The notes under the pieces are model-generated. The model saw only the letters and a list, made by a program, of their open reading frames with translations. It was not told the DNA's origin and ran no database searches. Positions 1 through 7,685 of a DNA stretch of 17,677 nt are shown here, piece by piece. Each line of letters opens with the position of its first letter. Positions within the stretch are counted from its first letter, which is position 1. The stretch covers positions 1 through 17,677 of the forward strand of contig JAQVWU010000017.1 in NCBI GenBank assembly GCA_028709565.1. Direction: 5' to 3'. The position numbers and the translations under genes are program-made. This stretch comes from Eubacteriales bacterium. Lineage in GTDB: Bacteria; Bacillota; Clostridia; Oscillospirales; CAG-272.

Positions 1-58
1 TCTCCGTTTCTTGTGATTGATTTTTGTTTTCACCTATATTTTATCATAAAAACGGAGA
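1..58. repeat. 9-bp inverted repeat upstream of rubredoxin
   Basis: TCTCCGTTT at 1-9 is matched perfectly by AAACGGAGA at 50-58, with an AT-rich spacer of 40 bases. The segment between could hold a promoter (TTGTGA at 11-16 and TATATT at 35-40, 18 bases apart), but the match is weak. The repeat lies at the very edge of the window, so it could belong to the upstream gene's terminator region. Nothing else is recognisable in 1-80. Confidence 0.3.
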
Positions 59-78
59 AAAGTCAGATATATTTTAAA

Positions 79-110
79 TTAAAAAACCGTATATTTAAAT
101 GGTTTTTTGA
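79..110 (+). terminator. AT-rich hairpin with T-run before rubredoxin (possible terminator or leader hairpin)
   Basis: AAAAAACC (81-88) pairs with GGTTTTTT (101-108) across a 12-base loop. T79-A110 and a T80-G109 wobble extend the stem to 10 pairs. Only two pairs are GC, so it is weak. It could end transcription from a gene to the left of the window, or form a leader hairpin about 30 bases before the rubredoxin ribosome binding site. Confidence 0.25.
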
Positions 111-156
111 GTTTCACAATCAACAAAAACAATATCATACAAGGAGAACTGTTAAG

Positions 157-324
157 ATGGCAAAGTATGTATGCACGATTTGCGGTTATATCTACGATGA
201 AGAATACGGCTGTCCCGAAATGGATGTCGCTCCCGGCACAAAATGGGAGGATGTCGACGAAGATGAATTCCAGTGCCCTGCCTGCGGCGCCTCCAAGGAT
301 ATGTTCGACAAGGTAGAAGATTAA
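157..324 (+). CDS. Rubredoxin
   Basis: A 55-residue, one-iron electron-transfer protein of the cytoplasm. In anaerobes rubredoxins pass electrons to oxygen- and peroxide-detoxifying enzymes such as rubrerythrin or flavodiiron proteins. Both iron-binding knuckles are present: CTICGY at residues 6-11 (Cys6, Cys9) and CPACGA at 40-45 (Cys40, Cys43), with the family signatures GYIYD, APGTKW and KDMF. The open frame extends further upstream, but ATG 157 is chosen because AAGGAG lies at 141-146 and the product then has normal rubredoxin length. An extra cysteine (Cys19) sits in the linker where most rubredoxins have Asp or Asn. The next gene begins 12 bases after the stop and may be co-transcribed. 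Identity is secure; the physiological partner cannot be told from here. Confidence 0.97.
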   Translation: MAKYVCTICGYIYDEEYGCPEMDVAPGTKWEDVDEDEFQCPACGASKDMFDKVED

Positions 325-336
325 ACGATAACCGAT

Positions 337-840
337 ATGGAAACACCGCCCGAATTTTCCGATATATATACGTCCTGCTGCTTTACCGGTCACCGGTCCA
401 TGGGAGAGGAAGATATTTCCCCGGTCGTACATAATATAAGCGCGGAAATACTCCGGCTGCATAAACTCGGCGTCAACCGTTTTTTCACCGGCGGAGCGCT
501 GGGATTCGATATGGCGGCTGCGATAACCGTTATCAATCTCAGGTACGAGCATCCCGCGCTTTCCCTCTTCCTCGCGCTTCCCTGCCGCGACCATATGCTG
601 CGGTGGGAGCAAAAACAGAAAATCCGTTTCGGTACCGTTATGGACCGGGCTGACGGTGTAATCCTGGTCACCGACACCACCTACGAAAACGGCTGTATGA
701 TGCGCCGCAATCGCTATATGGTCGACAGAGCCGCCTATTGTATAGCGTGGTATGACGGCAGGCCGGGCGGCGGAACCCGCTATACCATGAAATACGCGGC
801 AGCAAGGGGCAGGACGGTAATAAATGTATACGGAAGATAA
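337..840 (+). CDS. DUF1273 / YpsA-like SLOG-fold protein
   Basis: A 167-residue protein of the DUF1273 family, typified by Bacillus subtilis YpsA and belonging to the SLOG superfamily of Rossmann-like, probable nucleotide- or ADP-ribose-binding proteins. Visible signatures are CCFTGHR (residues 14-20), FFTGGALGFDMAAA (49-62), and the C-terminal YDGRPGGGTRYTM segment (about 139-151), whose glycine-rich loop is typical of the fold. No signal peptide or membrane segment is seen. Length is slightly below the roughly 180 residues usual for the family. The ATG is 12 bases after the rubredoxin stop and has no good Shine-Dalgarno of its own, so translation may depend on coupling to rubredoxin. A terminator follows directly. 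Family assignment is confident; the biochemical role is not established. Confidence 0.88.
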   Translation: METPPEFSDIYTSCCFTGHRSMGEEDISPVVHNISAEILRLHKLGVNRFFTGGALGFDMAAAITVINLRYEHPALSLFLALPCRDHMLRWEQKQKIRFGTVMDRADGVILVTDTTYENGCMMRRNRYMVDRAAYCIAWYDGRPGGGTRYTMKYAAARGRTVINVYGR

Positions 841-888
841 AGGACGGGCTCAGGTTCGTCTTTATCTTGTGTGTTTTTGTTTTTTTGT
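836..888 (+). terminator. Intrinsic terminator after the DUF1273 gene
   Basis: GATAAAGGACG (836-846) pairs with CGTCTTTATC (857-866), leaving one bulged G and a 10-base loop. The stem is followed by a T-rich stretch (867-888). The left arm overlaps the last codons of the DUF1273 gene. This closes the rubredoxin-DUF1273 unit. Confidence 0.7.
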
Positions 889-945
889 AACGGTATACAC
901 TATAACTCAGTAAGTTCAAAATAAAAAAATTAAGGGATGTGAGTA

Positions 946-2016
946 TTGCTTATGGCTGTCTTTACATATAAATGCCCGGCATGCGGCGGACCGCTTAAAT
1001 TTCAGCCCAATACCGGCAAATTCGGCTGCGAATACTGCGAAAGCGTCTTCGAAGAGGATTATCTGAACTCGCTTGACGACAATGTATTCGACAATATTAA
1101 AAAAGCCGACGGCGATGAATACGGAAAGGCCGATGAAGGGGCACAACTGGTCTATTCCTGTCCCAGCTGCGGGGCGGAGGTAATCACCGATGAGACCACG
1201 GCCGCCACCATGTGCTATTACTGCCATAATCCGGTCGTTCTGACCGGCAGGGTCGCCGCCGAATTGCGTCCCCGGGCGCTGCTGCCCTTTAAGTATGACA
1301 GGGAAGCGGCCAAAGAAAAATTCTTTGCCTGGATTAAAAAAAAGCGTTATGTGCCCGCTGATTTCATTTCACATAAAAACGTGGAGAAGATATCCGGTAT
1401 ATATTATCCCTACTGGCTCGCCGATTACACCGCCGACGCGTCCTTTAACGGTGAAGGCCGGATTGTCACTCACTCCTCAACCTTAACCCATAACATCACC
1501 ACCACCAAACATTACGCGGTCACCCGGCGCGCCGATATCGAATTCCGCAATATCGAACGGGGCGCTCTCAAAAAGGCCGACCGCAAACTGTCCGACGGCG
1601 TACACCCCTACGGGGTTGAAGAGCTGATTAACTTCGAGCCGTCTTATCTGTCCGGTTTTTTTGCGGAGAAGCGGGACGTTGAGGCGGATGAGGTACGCGA
1701 TTCTGTGGAAGGTGAGATAAAGGGTTACGCGCAGCCACTCCTCACGGCAAAATCACCCTATACCTCCGTATCCGGCAATACCGAGGTCATCTTCAGGGAC
1801 AGCGATTTTAAATACACGCTGCTGCCCGCGTGGATACTGACATATAAAAACGAAAAGGGCGGCACCGAAAAACCATATTATTACGCGATGAACGGCCAAA
1901 CCGGCACCGTCTGCGGCGTTCTGCCCGTCAACACGAAAAGGCTGCTGCTTCACTGCGCGATACTCGCCGCTTCGGTGTGCGCCGCTCTTTCGGTTGTGCT
2001 GTATTTTATAAACTGA
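946..2016 (+). CDS. Double zinc-ribbon protein with C-terminal membrane anchor
   Basis: A 356-residue protein whose N-terminus carries two zinc ribbons. The first has Cys10/Cys13 (CPAC) and Cys28/Cys31 (CEYC); the second has Cys72/Cys75 (CPSC) and Cys90/Cys93 (CYYC). The middle part, with tracts such as GIYYPYWLADY and LLPAWILTY, resembles the TFIIB-type zinc-ribbon proteins common in Firmicutes. The C-terminal 24 residues form a hydrophobic helix (about 331-354) ending in YFIN, so the protein is probably tail-anchored with its bulk in the cytoplasm. TTG 946 is chosen because AAGGGA at 932-937 is well spaced from it; ATG 952 is a two-codon shorter alternative. The TPM-domain gene follows 19 bases downstream, which suggests a joint role at the membrane. 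The specific function is unknown. Confidence 0.82.
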   Translation: MLMAVFTYKCPACGGPLKFQPNTGKFGCEYCESVFEEDYLNSLDDNVFDNIKKADGDEYGKADEGAQLVYSCPSCGAEVITDETTAATMCYYCHNPVVLTGRVAAELRPRALLPFKYDREAAKEKFFAWIKKKRYVPADFISHKNVEKISGIYYPYWLADYTADASFNGEGRIVTHSSTLTHNITTTKHYAVTRRADIEFRNIERGALKKADRKLSDGVHPYGVEELINFEPSYLSGFFAEKRDVEADEVRDSVEGEIKGYAQPLLTAKSPYTSVSGNTEVIFRDSDFKYTLLPAWILTYKNEKGGTEKPYYYAMNGQTGTVCGVLPVNTKRLLLHCAILAASVCAALSVVLYFIN

Positions 2017-2035
2017 GGGGAGCAGCGATAGATAG

Positions 2036-2905
2036 ATGGATAAATTAAAATCAATGAAAAGACGGTATATAATCATAGCTGCCTTTCTATTAATCGCCGC
2101 CGCGCTCTCCCTTCCGATCGCGGCTTCCCCCGGTGAAGGCGGCAGCCGCGTATTCGATTATGCCGGTCTGATGTACGATGATGACATTGCCCGGCTCGAA
2201 GCTTTAATCTCTAATCTGCGCGCGGCATATGACATGGATTTTGTCGTACTCACCTCATACGACGCGCCGGAGGGCGAATCGCTGGCTTATGCCGACGATT
2301 TCTATGATTACAACGGCTTCGGCACCGGCAGCGAAGGGGACGGTTTTCTCTTCTTTATTGATATGAACAACCGCGTTCCCACCATCTCAACCTGCGGTCT
2401 GATGATCCGCTATGTCACCGATTACCGGCTCGGGGTCCTGCTGGATACCGCATACGAATATCTGGCTGAGGGCGCATTTGCCGACGCCGCCTATATGACC
2501 CTGGCTCAGCTGGATAACTTTCTGGAAGAGGGTATTCCTTCCGACCAGTATAACATAGACGAGTACGGTAATATCGATTATTATTATGACAGCACACCTC
2601 CGGCCCGCGCCCTGACCGGCGGCGAGTTTCTCATCGCCCTCGTCATAGGTCTGGTATGCGGTTTAATCCTGTTGGGCAGTGTTAAACACCGGTACGAGCT
2701 CAAGGGTTCGACATACAGTTATAACGTACCCTCCAACACCACCGTCAAAATTACCGGAGCAACCGACACCTACCTGCGCACAAACGTAATCAGAACACGC
2801 AAACAGCCGGCGAACAAAGGCGGAGGGGGAGGCGGCAGCCGCAGCAGCACACACCGCTCAAGCAGCGGCCGTTCCCACGGAGGGGGCAGCGGACGGCGGT
2901 TTTAA
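2036..2905 (+). CDS. TPM-domain (YgcG-type) membrane-anchored protein
   Basis: A 289-residue protein of the TPM-domain family (TPM_phosphatase). Residues 11-30 form a signal or anchor helix ending in LPIAAS. The TPM domain covers about 39-165, with VFDYAGLMYDDDIARLEALI at its start and the characteristic EGDGFLFFIDMNNR segment near 100-113. A second hydrophobic helix lies at about 197-216 and is followed by a basic tail with an unusual Gly/Ser/Arg run (about 262-288) ending GRRF. This layout fits an extracytoplasmic TPM domain with a short cytoplasmic tail. GAGGGGAG at 2015-2022 is the ribosome site; M7 (2054) is a possible later start. TPM domains have been linked to phosphatase-like and photosystem-repair functions in plants, but the bacterial role is poorly known. 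It pairs with the preceding zinc-ribbon gene. Confidence 0.87.
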   Translation: MDKLKSMKRRYIIIAAFLLIAAALSLPIAASPGEGGSRVFDYAGLMYDDDIARLEALISNLRAAYDMDFVVLTSYDAPEGESLAYADDFYDYNGFGTGSEGDGFLFFIDMNNRVPTISTCGLMIRYVTDYRLGVLLDTAYEYLAEGAFADAAYMTLAQLDNFLEEGIPSDQYNIDEYGNIDYYYDSTPPARALTGGEFLIALVIGLVCGLILLGSVKHRYELKGSTYSYNVPSNTTVKITGATDTYLRTNVIRTRKQPANKGGGGGGSRSSTHRSSSGRSHGGGSGRRF

Positions 2906-3005
2906 CAGCGCCTGTATTCCGCACTAACGTTACTTTTTATAAGCCGATGTAACAAAAAATGCAGCATGTATCCAAAACGGCAGAAAATCCTGCCTGTAAA
3001 GAGTA

Positions 3006-3035
3006 ATCCCCCGGTCCGTGATTGAACCGGGGGAT
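3006..3035. terminator. Bidirectional hairpin between convergent genes
   Basis: ATCCCCCGGT (3006-3015) and ACCGGGGGAT (3026-3035) form a perfect 10-bp, GC-rich stem with a 10-base loop. It lies between the rightward TPM gene and the leftward GH2 gene, so it can stop both. The flanking T-runs are short, so the U-tract is weak on both strands. Confidence 0.7.
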
Positions 3036-3049
3036 ATATATTATCTTTT

Positions 3050-5251
3050 CTAAAAGTCAAAGGAAAAAGCGAGGGCCGCTTCGCGGTCGGCATACGGGTG
3101 TTCCCCGTCGGTGATAAAGAACAGATATCTGTTTACCGGCTTGCCCGCAAGGAAGCATTCGACGGTAAAGGTGCGGCCGGGTATGTCGGTCTTGAATTCG
3201 AAGGTGCCGCTGACCTCGGCGAGCACGGTGCCGTTTGCGTCGGTGATACGCGCCGCGGCGTCCGAGGGGATATGCGTTGCGCTGTCCGAATGAACATACA
3301 GTCTGCCCGAAAAGGTTTCGCCGCGTTTCCACATCAGTTTATCATAACTGAGCGAAACATGCTCGCCCTTCATGGCCTCGCGGAAGGCATAATAGGCGGC
3401 CTTGGGCTTGTTGTCGTAGTCGACCATGCAGGTGCATGAAACGTTGCGCCAGGGCTCGCCCCACTGCCAGACAATCGAACCGCAGTTTTCCCGGAAGTCC
3501 CGCTCCTCCCTTCCCGGTAGATTAATATCCCGGCGCCGGTTTGCCTCCAGGGCGTAGCGCAGCCCTTCGGCCTGCATAAACTGGCTGCAGCCGACGAAGG
3601 CTTCAAGTTCGGGGGGAGCAAATTCGCCGAAAATCTTTTTGTCGCGATATTCGTAGGTATCCCACCACTCGCCGTGGAAGCGCCACATCAGATTTCCGGC
3701 AACGGTGTCGAAACGCAGGTCTTCGGGGGGCAGCGCCTTTACAATCGAGGACATATTGGACATGCCGTCGCAACCGAATTCACTGTGCAGCATACTGGTT
3801 GATTTGTTGTACATACGGTAGTGCTCTTCGGTGCCCCCGTATTTCCACGGACCGTGAACGTCGTGATTGGCGTCGGGTTTTGTAATGTCAAGCCCTGCGG
3901 ACGGACCGGAAGCCGAGGTCGGCAGCATGAGCCTGTCCGGGTCGAGCCTTGCTACAATCTCCCGCAGCAGCGCGATATTTTCATCCTCATAGGTTGACGG
4001 AACCCCGGCGGCGTCGGTCAGTTCGTTGCCGCCGCTCCAGAAGGTCAGCGAAACATGATTGCGCTTTTCCGGCACAACCGCCTCCGCGGTCTTTACCATG
4101 AGCGCTAAAAATTCCGGACGCTTGGACGGTATGTTGTCGATACCCGACGACGACTGGATAAACTCCTGCCACACCATAATGCCGTACCGGTCGCACATAT
4201 CGTAAAATTCTTCTTTTTCGATCAGGCCGCCTCCCCAGACCCGTATGAGGTTGACATTGCCCCGGGCAGCCAGTTTTACAAACTCCTCATAACGCCGCTC
4301 CCCTACAATGCCGTACATGCAGTCCAGCGGGGTGGTATTAACCCCTTTGATATAGACGCGGCGGCCGTTGACCGAAACGGCGTAGGGCAGCGCGTCGGCT
4401 GGGGCGCCCAGACAACGCTCGTAGGTCAGCGTGCGCAGTCCGACCTTCATCGAACGTTCGTCGGATATCGCTCCGCCGCTTCTGAGCGTGAGTTTGAGGT
4501 CATACAGGGGCTGGTCTCCGTAACCGTTGGGATACCAGAGGCGCGGTTCGGCGATGTCAAAACTCACAAACCCCCTTTCGGAGGTCTCAAATCCGACCTC
4601 TGTCCCCTCATAGGAGAGCGCGCCCTCGAGCACGCCGCCGCCGGCCGCGACCGAACAATTGAGTGTACCGTTTTCATAACGGACATGGACGTCTTTGATG
4701 CGCACGCTGCCCGTTTCCTCTATATAAACCTCATCATAAAGACCCATGCCCACCAGACGGGTCGAGAAATCCCACTTGTAGGTAAAACGCGCCTTTTGCG
4801 TGTGGGTCTGCGAGGTATATCCTATTTGTCCCATCTCATCGGGCGCGTGTTCGATGATGACCTTTATCCTGTTTTCGCCGGCCAGCGCGGATTTGGTAAC
4901 ATCATAGCGCGCCGGCACATACATGCCCTCGTGGGTGCCGATCTCGCTTCCGTTGAGATATATGCGCGCGCGGTAGTCTATGCCGCGCAGTATCAGCCAC
5001 AGCCGCCTGTCCGGACGCGGGTCAAGGGTAAGTGCCGTTTCATAGGTCCACCAGCGGTTGGCGACCCATTCGCAGGCAAGGGAGTTCATTCCGTAATAAG
5101 GGTCTTCAATAATGCCTGCGCGGTGCAGATCATTATAAACGCTGCCCGGTACGACAGCGGGAATCGATGCGGTGACGGGCATACCCCCGGATATCGGAGT
5201 ATACGGGTGATAGCCGGTCAGCGTCCAGTCTGTAAGTTTTTGCAGAATCAT
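3050..5251 (-). CDS. Glycoside hydrolase family 2, beta-mannosidase-like
   Basis: A 733-residue GH2 enzyme expected to release terminal beta-mannosyl residues from oligosaccharides by a retaining mechanism. Its order is an N-terminal jelly-roll sugar-binding domain (about 1-180), an immunoglobulin-like domain (about 180-280), a TIM barrel (about 290-620) and a short C-terminal beta domain. The likely acid/base is Glu410 in FWSGGNE and the nucleophile Glu491 in LHSEFGCDG. The barrel also holds LIRVWGGGLIEKEEFYDMCD (335-354) and MVWQEF, which are typical of beta-mannosidases rather than beta-galactosidases. No signal peptide is seen, so it should act in the cytoplasm on imported oligosaccharides. 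It is somewhat shorter than common beta-mannosidases (about 800-850 residues). An AGGGGG site precedes the ATG. It lies 42 bases downstream of the hydratase on the same strand and is probably co-transcribed. Substrate specificity is inferred. Confidence 0.9.
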   Translation of the reverse strand: MILQKLTDWTLTGYHPYTPISGGMPVTASIPAVVPGSVYNDLHRAGIIEDPYYGMNSLACEWVANRWWTYETALTLDPRPDRRLWLILRGIDYRARIYLNGSEIGTHEGMYVPARYDVTKSALAGENRIKVIIEHAPDEMGQIGYTSQTHTQKARFTYKWDFSTRLVGMGLYDEVYIEETGSVRIKDVHVRYENGTLNCSVAAGGGVLEGALSYEGTEVGFETSERGFVSFDIAEPRLWYPNGYGDQPLYDLKLTLRSGGAISDERSMKVGLRTLTYERCLGAPADALPYAVSVNGRRVYIKGVNTTPLDCMYGIVGERRYEEFVKLAARGNVNLIRVWGGGLIEKEEFYDMCDRYGIMVWQEFIQSSSGIDNIPSKRPEFLALMVKTAEAVVPEKRNHVSLTFWSGGNELTDAAGVPSTYEDENIALLREIVARLDPDRLMLPTSASGPSAGLDITKPDANHDVHGPWKYGGTEEHYRMYNKSTSMLHSEFGCDGMSNMSSIVKALPPEDLRFDTVAGNLMWRFHGEWWDTYEYRDKKIFGEFAPPELEAFVGCSQFMQAEGLRYALEANRRRDINLPGREERDFRENCGSIVWQWGEPWRNVSCTCMVDYDNKPKAAYYAFREAMKGEHVSLSYDKLMWKRGETFSGRLYVHSDSATHIPSDAAARITDANGTVLAEVSGTFEFKTDIPGRTFTVECFLAGKPVNRYLFFITDGEHPYADREAALAFSFDF

Positions 5252-5293
5252 CCTGTCGTTCCCCCTATTGCATTAATAGCATTATATAATTAA

Positions 5294-7477
5294 TTATTGG
5301 CCCGATTTTTTAAGGCCTGCGGAATAATGGTTTATCAGACATCCGGCGAGCATTATTTCCCGTTCCTCGTCGGTCAGAGGACCGAGGCGGAGTTTGATTT
5401 TTATCGTTTCGCCCGTTTTGCGTATAACAAAGGCGTTGATTATGTCCCGCTTGAGTACCAGGGCAAAACGCACCTCGGGTATATAAATATAGTCCCCTGT
5501 CTCAAACTGCGGTTTCCCCTCCAGCAGGAAGGGCAGCATACCCCAGTTGATAAGATTGGAGCGATAGCGTTTGGTGGCGTATTCGGATGCGATATTGGCA
5601 AGTCCGCCGAGTACGCGCTGGCAGGAGGCTGCCTGTTCCCGGGCGGAACCGTCGCCGGGTTTGACCGCGTAGATCAGACTGCCCATCGCCGTCTGTCCGT
5701 CCCGGTGCACGGCGGCGACAGCGTCCTTTATCGGGCGGGGCAGCCGGTCCTGTGTCATTTCGGCAGCCTTTTTTGCCCGACCGACATATCCGGGATCGAC
5801 GCGCGAAAGGGTAAATTCGGCGAGTTTGAGCGGATTTGAACGGTATGACGAGGTTTCGCCCGAGGGTATCAACTCATCGGTGGTGGTTACCGGGTCATGC
5901 AGCACCGAGGCGACATTGAGCAGCAGATTGTCCGCCAGGGCGGGCATAACCGGCCAGTCGGTGATGTTCGGCCCGTACCGCACCTCGGTGTGGGGGTCGG
6001 GTCTGCCGAATCCGCGGTAAACCCTGCCCCGGTATGAGGAATCGTCATATACATATTCGGGAATATCGTACTGAATATCCAGTTCGGCAGCCGAGGTGAG
6101 CAGCCCGCCGTTTGCCGCCGTCGCCGCTATGGAACGCGCGTCCATGAGCGCCACCCCGGCGCTCTGGCCCGAGGAGGGACGCGAACCTTCGCGGTTGGGG
6201 AAATTGCGCGTTGAGTGGCGGACGGACAGCGCTCCGTTTGCCGGAACGTCACCCGCGCCGAAGCAGGGTCCGCAGAAGGCCGTGCGCAGCGTCACCCCCG
6301 AAGACAGCAGGTCGGCTGCCATACCGTTGCGTATGAGCGCGGTATTTATCGGCTGCGACGCCGGGTAAGCCGACAGCGCGAAATTACCGCTGCCCGTCGA
6401 ACGACCGCGCAATATGGCGGCTGCCGCGCACAGGTTGTCATAGGTGCCTCCGGCGCATCCGGCAATAACCCCCTGATCGGTCTCAATACCCCGGGAGGTA
6501 ACTTTTGAGCCGAACCCGATCGGTTCGAGAATGTCCCGGGCGTTTTCCTTGAGCTCGCGGATGGTATAGACATTTGACGGATGATAGGGCAGCGCTATCA
6601 TGGGTTCGATTGCCGACAGGTCCACCTCGACACAACCGTCATAATAAGCGGTGTTCTTGGGCTTGAGGGCGCAATAATCCTCACCCCTGCCGTGTTTTGC
6701 GAGATAATCCCGAATCACCCCGTCTGTTTCCCATACCGAGGACAGACAGGTGGTTTCGGTTGTCATCACATCTATGCCGTTGCGGAATTCGGCGGGCAGC
6801 GCCGCGATACCCTCCCCCACAAACTCCATTACCCTGTTCTTTACATAGCCGTTTTTAAATACCGCGCCGATTATAGCCAGCGCCACATCCTGCGGACCGA
6901 CGCCGTGGGGTACATTCCCCTTGAGATATACGGCTATAACCTCGGGCATATCCAGGTCATAGGTGCGTCCGAGCAGCTGCTTGACCAGTTCGGGCCCGCC
7001 CTCGCCTATTGCGAGCGTGCCGAGGGCCCCGTACCGGGTATGGCTGTCCGAGCCGAGTAACATCTTTCCGCAGCCCGCCATCGTCTCTCGCATATACGCG
7101 TGGATGACGGCCAGATGGGCGGGAACATAGATACCGCCGTAGCGTTTAGCGGCGGTCAGGCCGTAGACATGGTCATCCTCGTTTATGGTCCCACCCACCG
7201 CGCACAGACTGTTGTGGCAGTTGGTCAAAACATAGGGCAGCGGAAATTCACGCAGACCCGAAGCCCTTGCCGTCTGAATTATCCCCACATAGGTTATATC
7301 ATGGGACGCCAGCGCGTCGAATTTCAGCTTTAGTTTGCCGGTATTATCCGATGTGTTGTGGTCCGCCAGAATGCGGTACGCAATGGTATTCTTTTTTGCC
7401 TCCCCCGGCAGAATATGCGAATTTTTGTGCAGTTTTCCGCCGGTGTAAAAAATACCGCCTTCATGAAGTTTTATCAT
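5294..7477 (-). CDS. Aconitase-superfamily hydratase (YbhJ-like)
   Basis: A 727-residue single-chain member of the aconitase superfamily, closest by layout to the uncharacterised E. coli hydratase YbhJ. The iron-sulfur cluster ligands are all present: Cys341 (AGCAGGTYDN), Cys402 and Cys405 (CGPCFGAGD). The substrate-site motif GSDSHTRYG (142-150) and the STRNF segment (422-426) that corresponds to the NRNF region of aconitases are also intact. The C-terminal swivel domain holds GSAREQAASC and KRYRSNLINWG, so the enzyme should be active as a 4Fe-4S dehydratase. The true substrate is unknown; a plain TCA aconitase is less likely because the GSCTN loop is altered. CCTCC at 7484-7488 is the complement of its GGAGG ribosome site. 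It is the first gene of a unit with the GH2 gene. Confidence 0.88.
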   Translation of the reverse strand: MIKLHEGGIFYTGGKLHKNSHILPGEAKKNTIAYRILADHNTSDNTGKLKLKFDALASHDITYVGIIQTARASGLREFPLPYVLTNCHNSLCAVGGTINEDDHVYGLTAAKRYGGIYVPAHLAVIHAYMRETMAGCGKMLLGSDSHTRYGALGTLAIGEGGPELVKQLLGRTYDLDMPEVIAVYLKGNVPHGVGPQDVALAIIGAVFKNGYVKNRVMEFVGEGIAALPAEFRNGIDVMTTETTCLSSVWETDGVIRDYLAKHGRGEDYCALKPKNTAYYDGCVEVDLSAIEPMIALPYHPSNVYTIRELKENARDILEPIGFGSKVTSRGIETDQGVIAGCAGGTYDNLCAAAAILRGRSTGSGNFALSAYPASQPINTALIRNGMAADLLSSGVTLRTAFCGPCFGAGDVPANGALSVRHSTRNFPNREGSRPSSGQSAGVALMDARSIAATAANGGLLTSAAELDIQYDIPEYVYDDSSYRGRVYRGFGRPDPHTEVRYGPNITDWPVMPALADNLLLNVASVLHDPVTTTDELIPSGETSSYRSNPLKLAEFTLSRVDPGYVGRAKKAAEMTQDRLPRPIKDAVAAVHRDGQTAMGSLIYAVKPGDGSAREQAASCQRVLGGLANIASEYATKRYRSNLINWGMLPFLLEGKPQFETGDYIYIPEVRFALVLKRDIINAFVIRKTGETIKIKLRLGPLTDEEREIMLAGCLINHYSAGLKKSGQ

Positions 7478-7515
7478 CTGTTGCCTCCGTCCGCTGTTAT
7501 ATCAAATTTTATCTT

Positions 7516-7521
7516 ATTATA
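7516..7521 (-). promoter_or_regulatory. Possible -10 element for the hydratase gene
   Basis: A perfect TATAAT reads leftward here, 38 bases before the hydratase ATG. No convincing -35 hexamer is seen 16-18 bases further upstream, so this is tentative. Confidence 0.3.
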
Positions 7522-7616
7522 ACCGACATTTATTAATATTTCTATGTATATAGAACTAACTTATGTAAATTTATAGCTTTTTAACGCGGGAATGTGCGAA
7601 AAAAGGGGTTACGCGC

Positions 7617-7645
7617 TTGACACCGCTGCTTTTCGGTGCTATAAT
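7617..7645 (+). promoter_or_regulatory. Consensus sigma-A promoter for the AEC permease
   Basis: TTGACA (7617-7622) and TATAAT (7640-7645) are both perfect and separated by exactly 17 bases. The start of transcription would fall near 7652, about 34 bases before the GTG start. The spacer carries a small dyad, CACCG (7621-7625) and CGGTG (7634-7638), that could be a repressor site. Confidence 0.85.
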
Positions 7646-7685
7646 ATCCGTTGGCTTATAAATCACTTTAACCGGGGGAAAAACC

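Noticed and set aside
79..612. 177-codon leftward open frame across rubredoxin and the DUF1273 gene
   Set aside because: It is antisense to two clear family members, has no recognisable domain and no ribosome site; an effect of codon bias on the other strand.
2028..2043. GATA-type tetranucleotide repeat at the TPM gene start, as a phase-variation tract
   Set aside because: Only three or four imperfect units; too short to suggest slippage-based switching.
4685..5293. 202-codon rightward open frame inside the GH2 gene
   Set aside because: Antisense to a well-conserved GH2 domain, with no family signature of its own.
5297..7060. Several rightward open frames of 64-180 codons opposite the hydratase gene
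   Set aside because: All lie antisense to the aconitase-fold gene with its complete cluster motifs; they show no domains.
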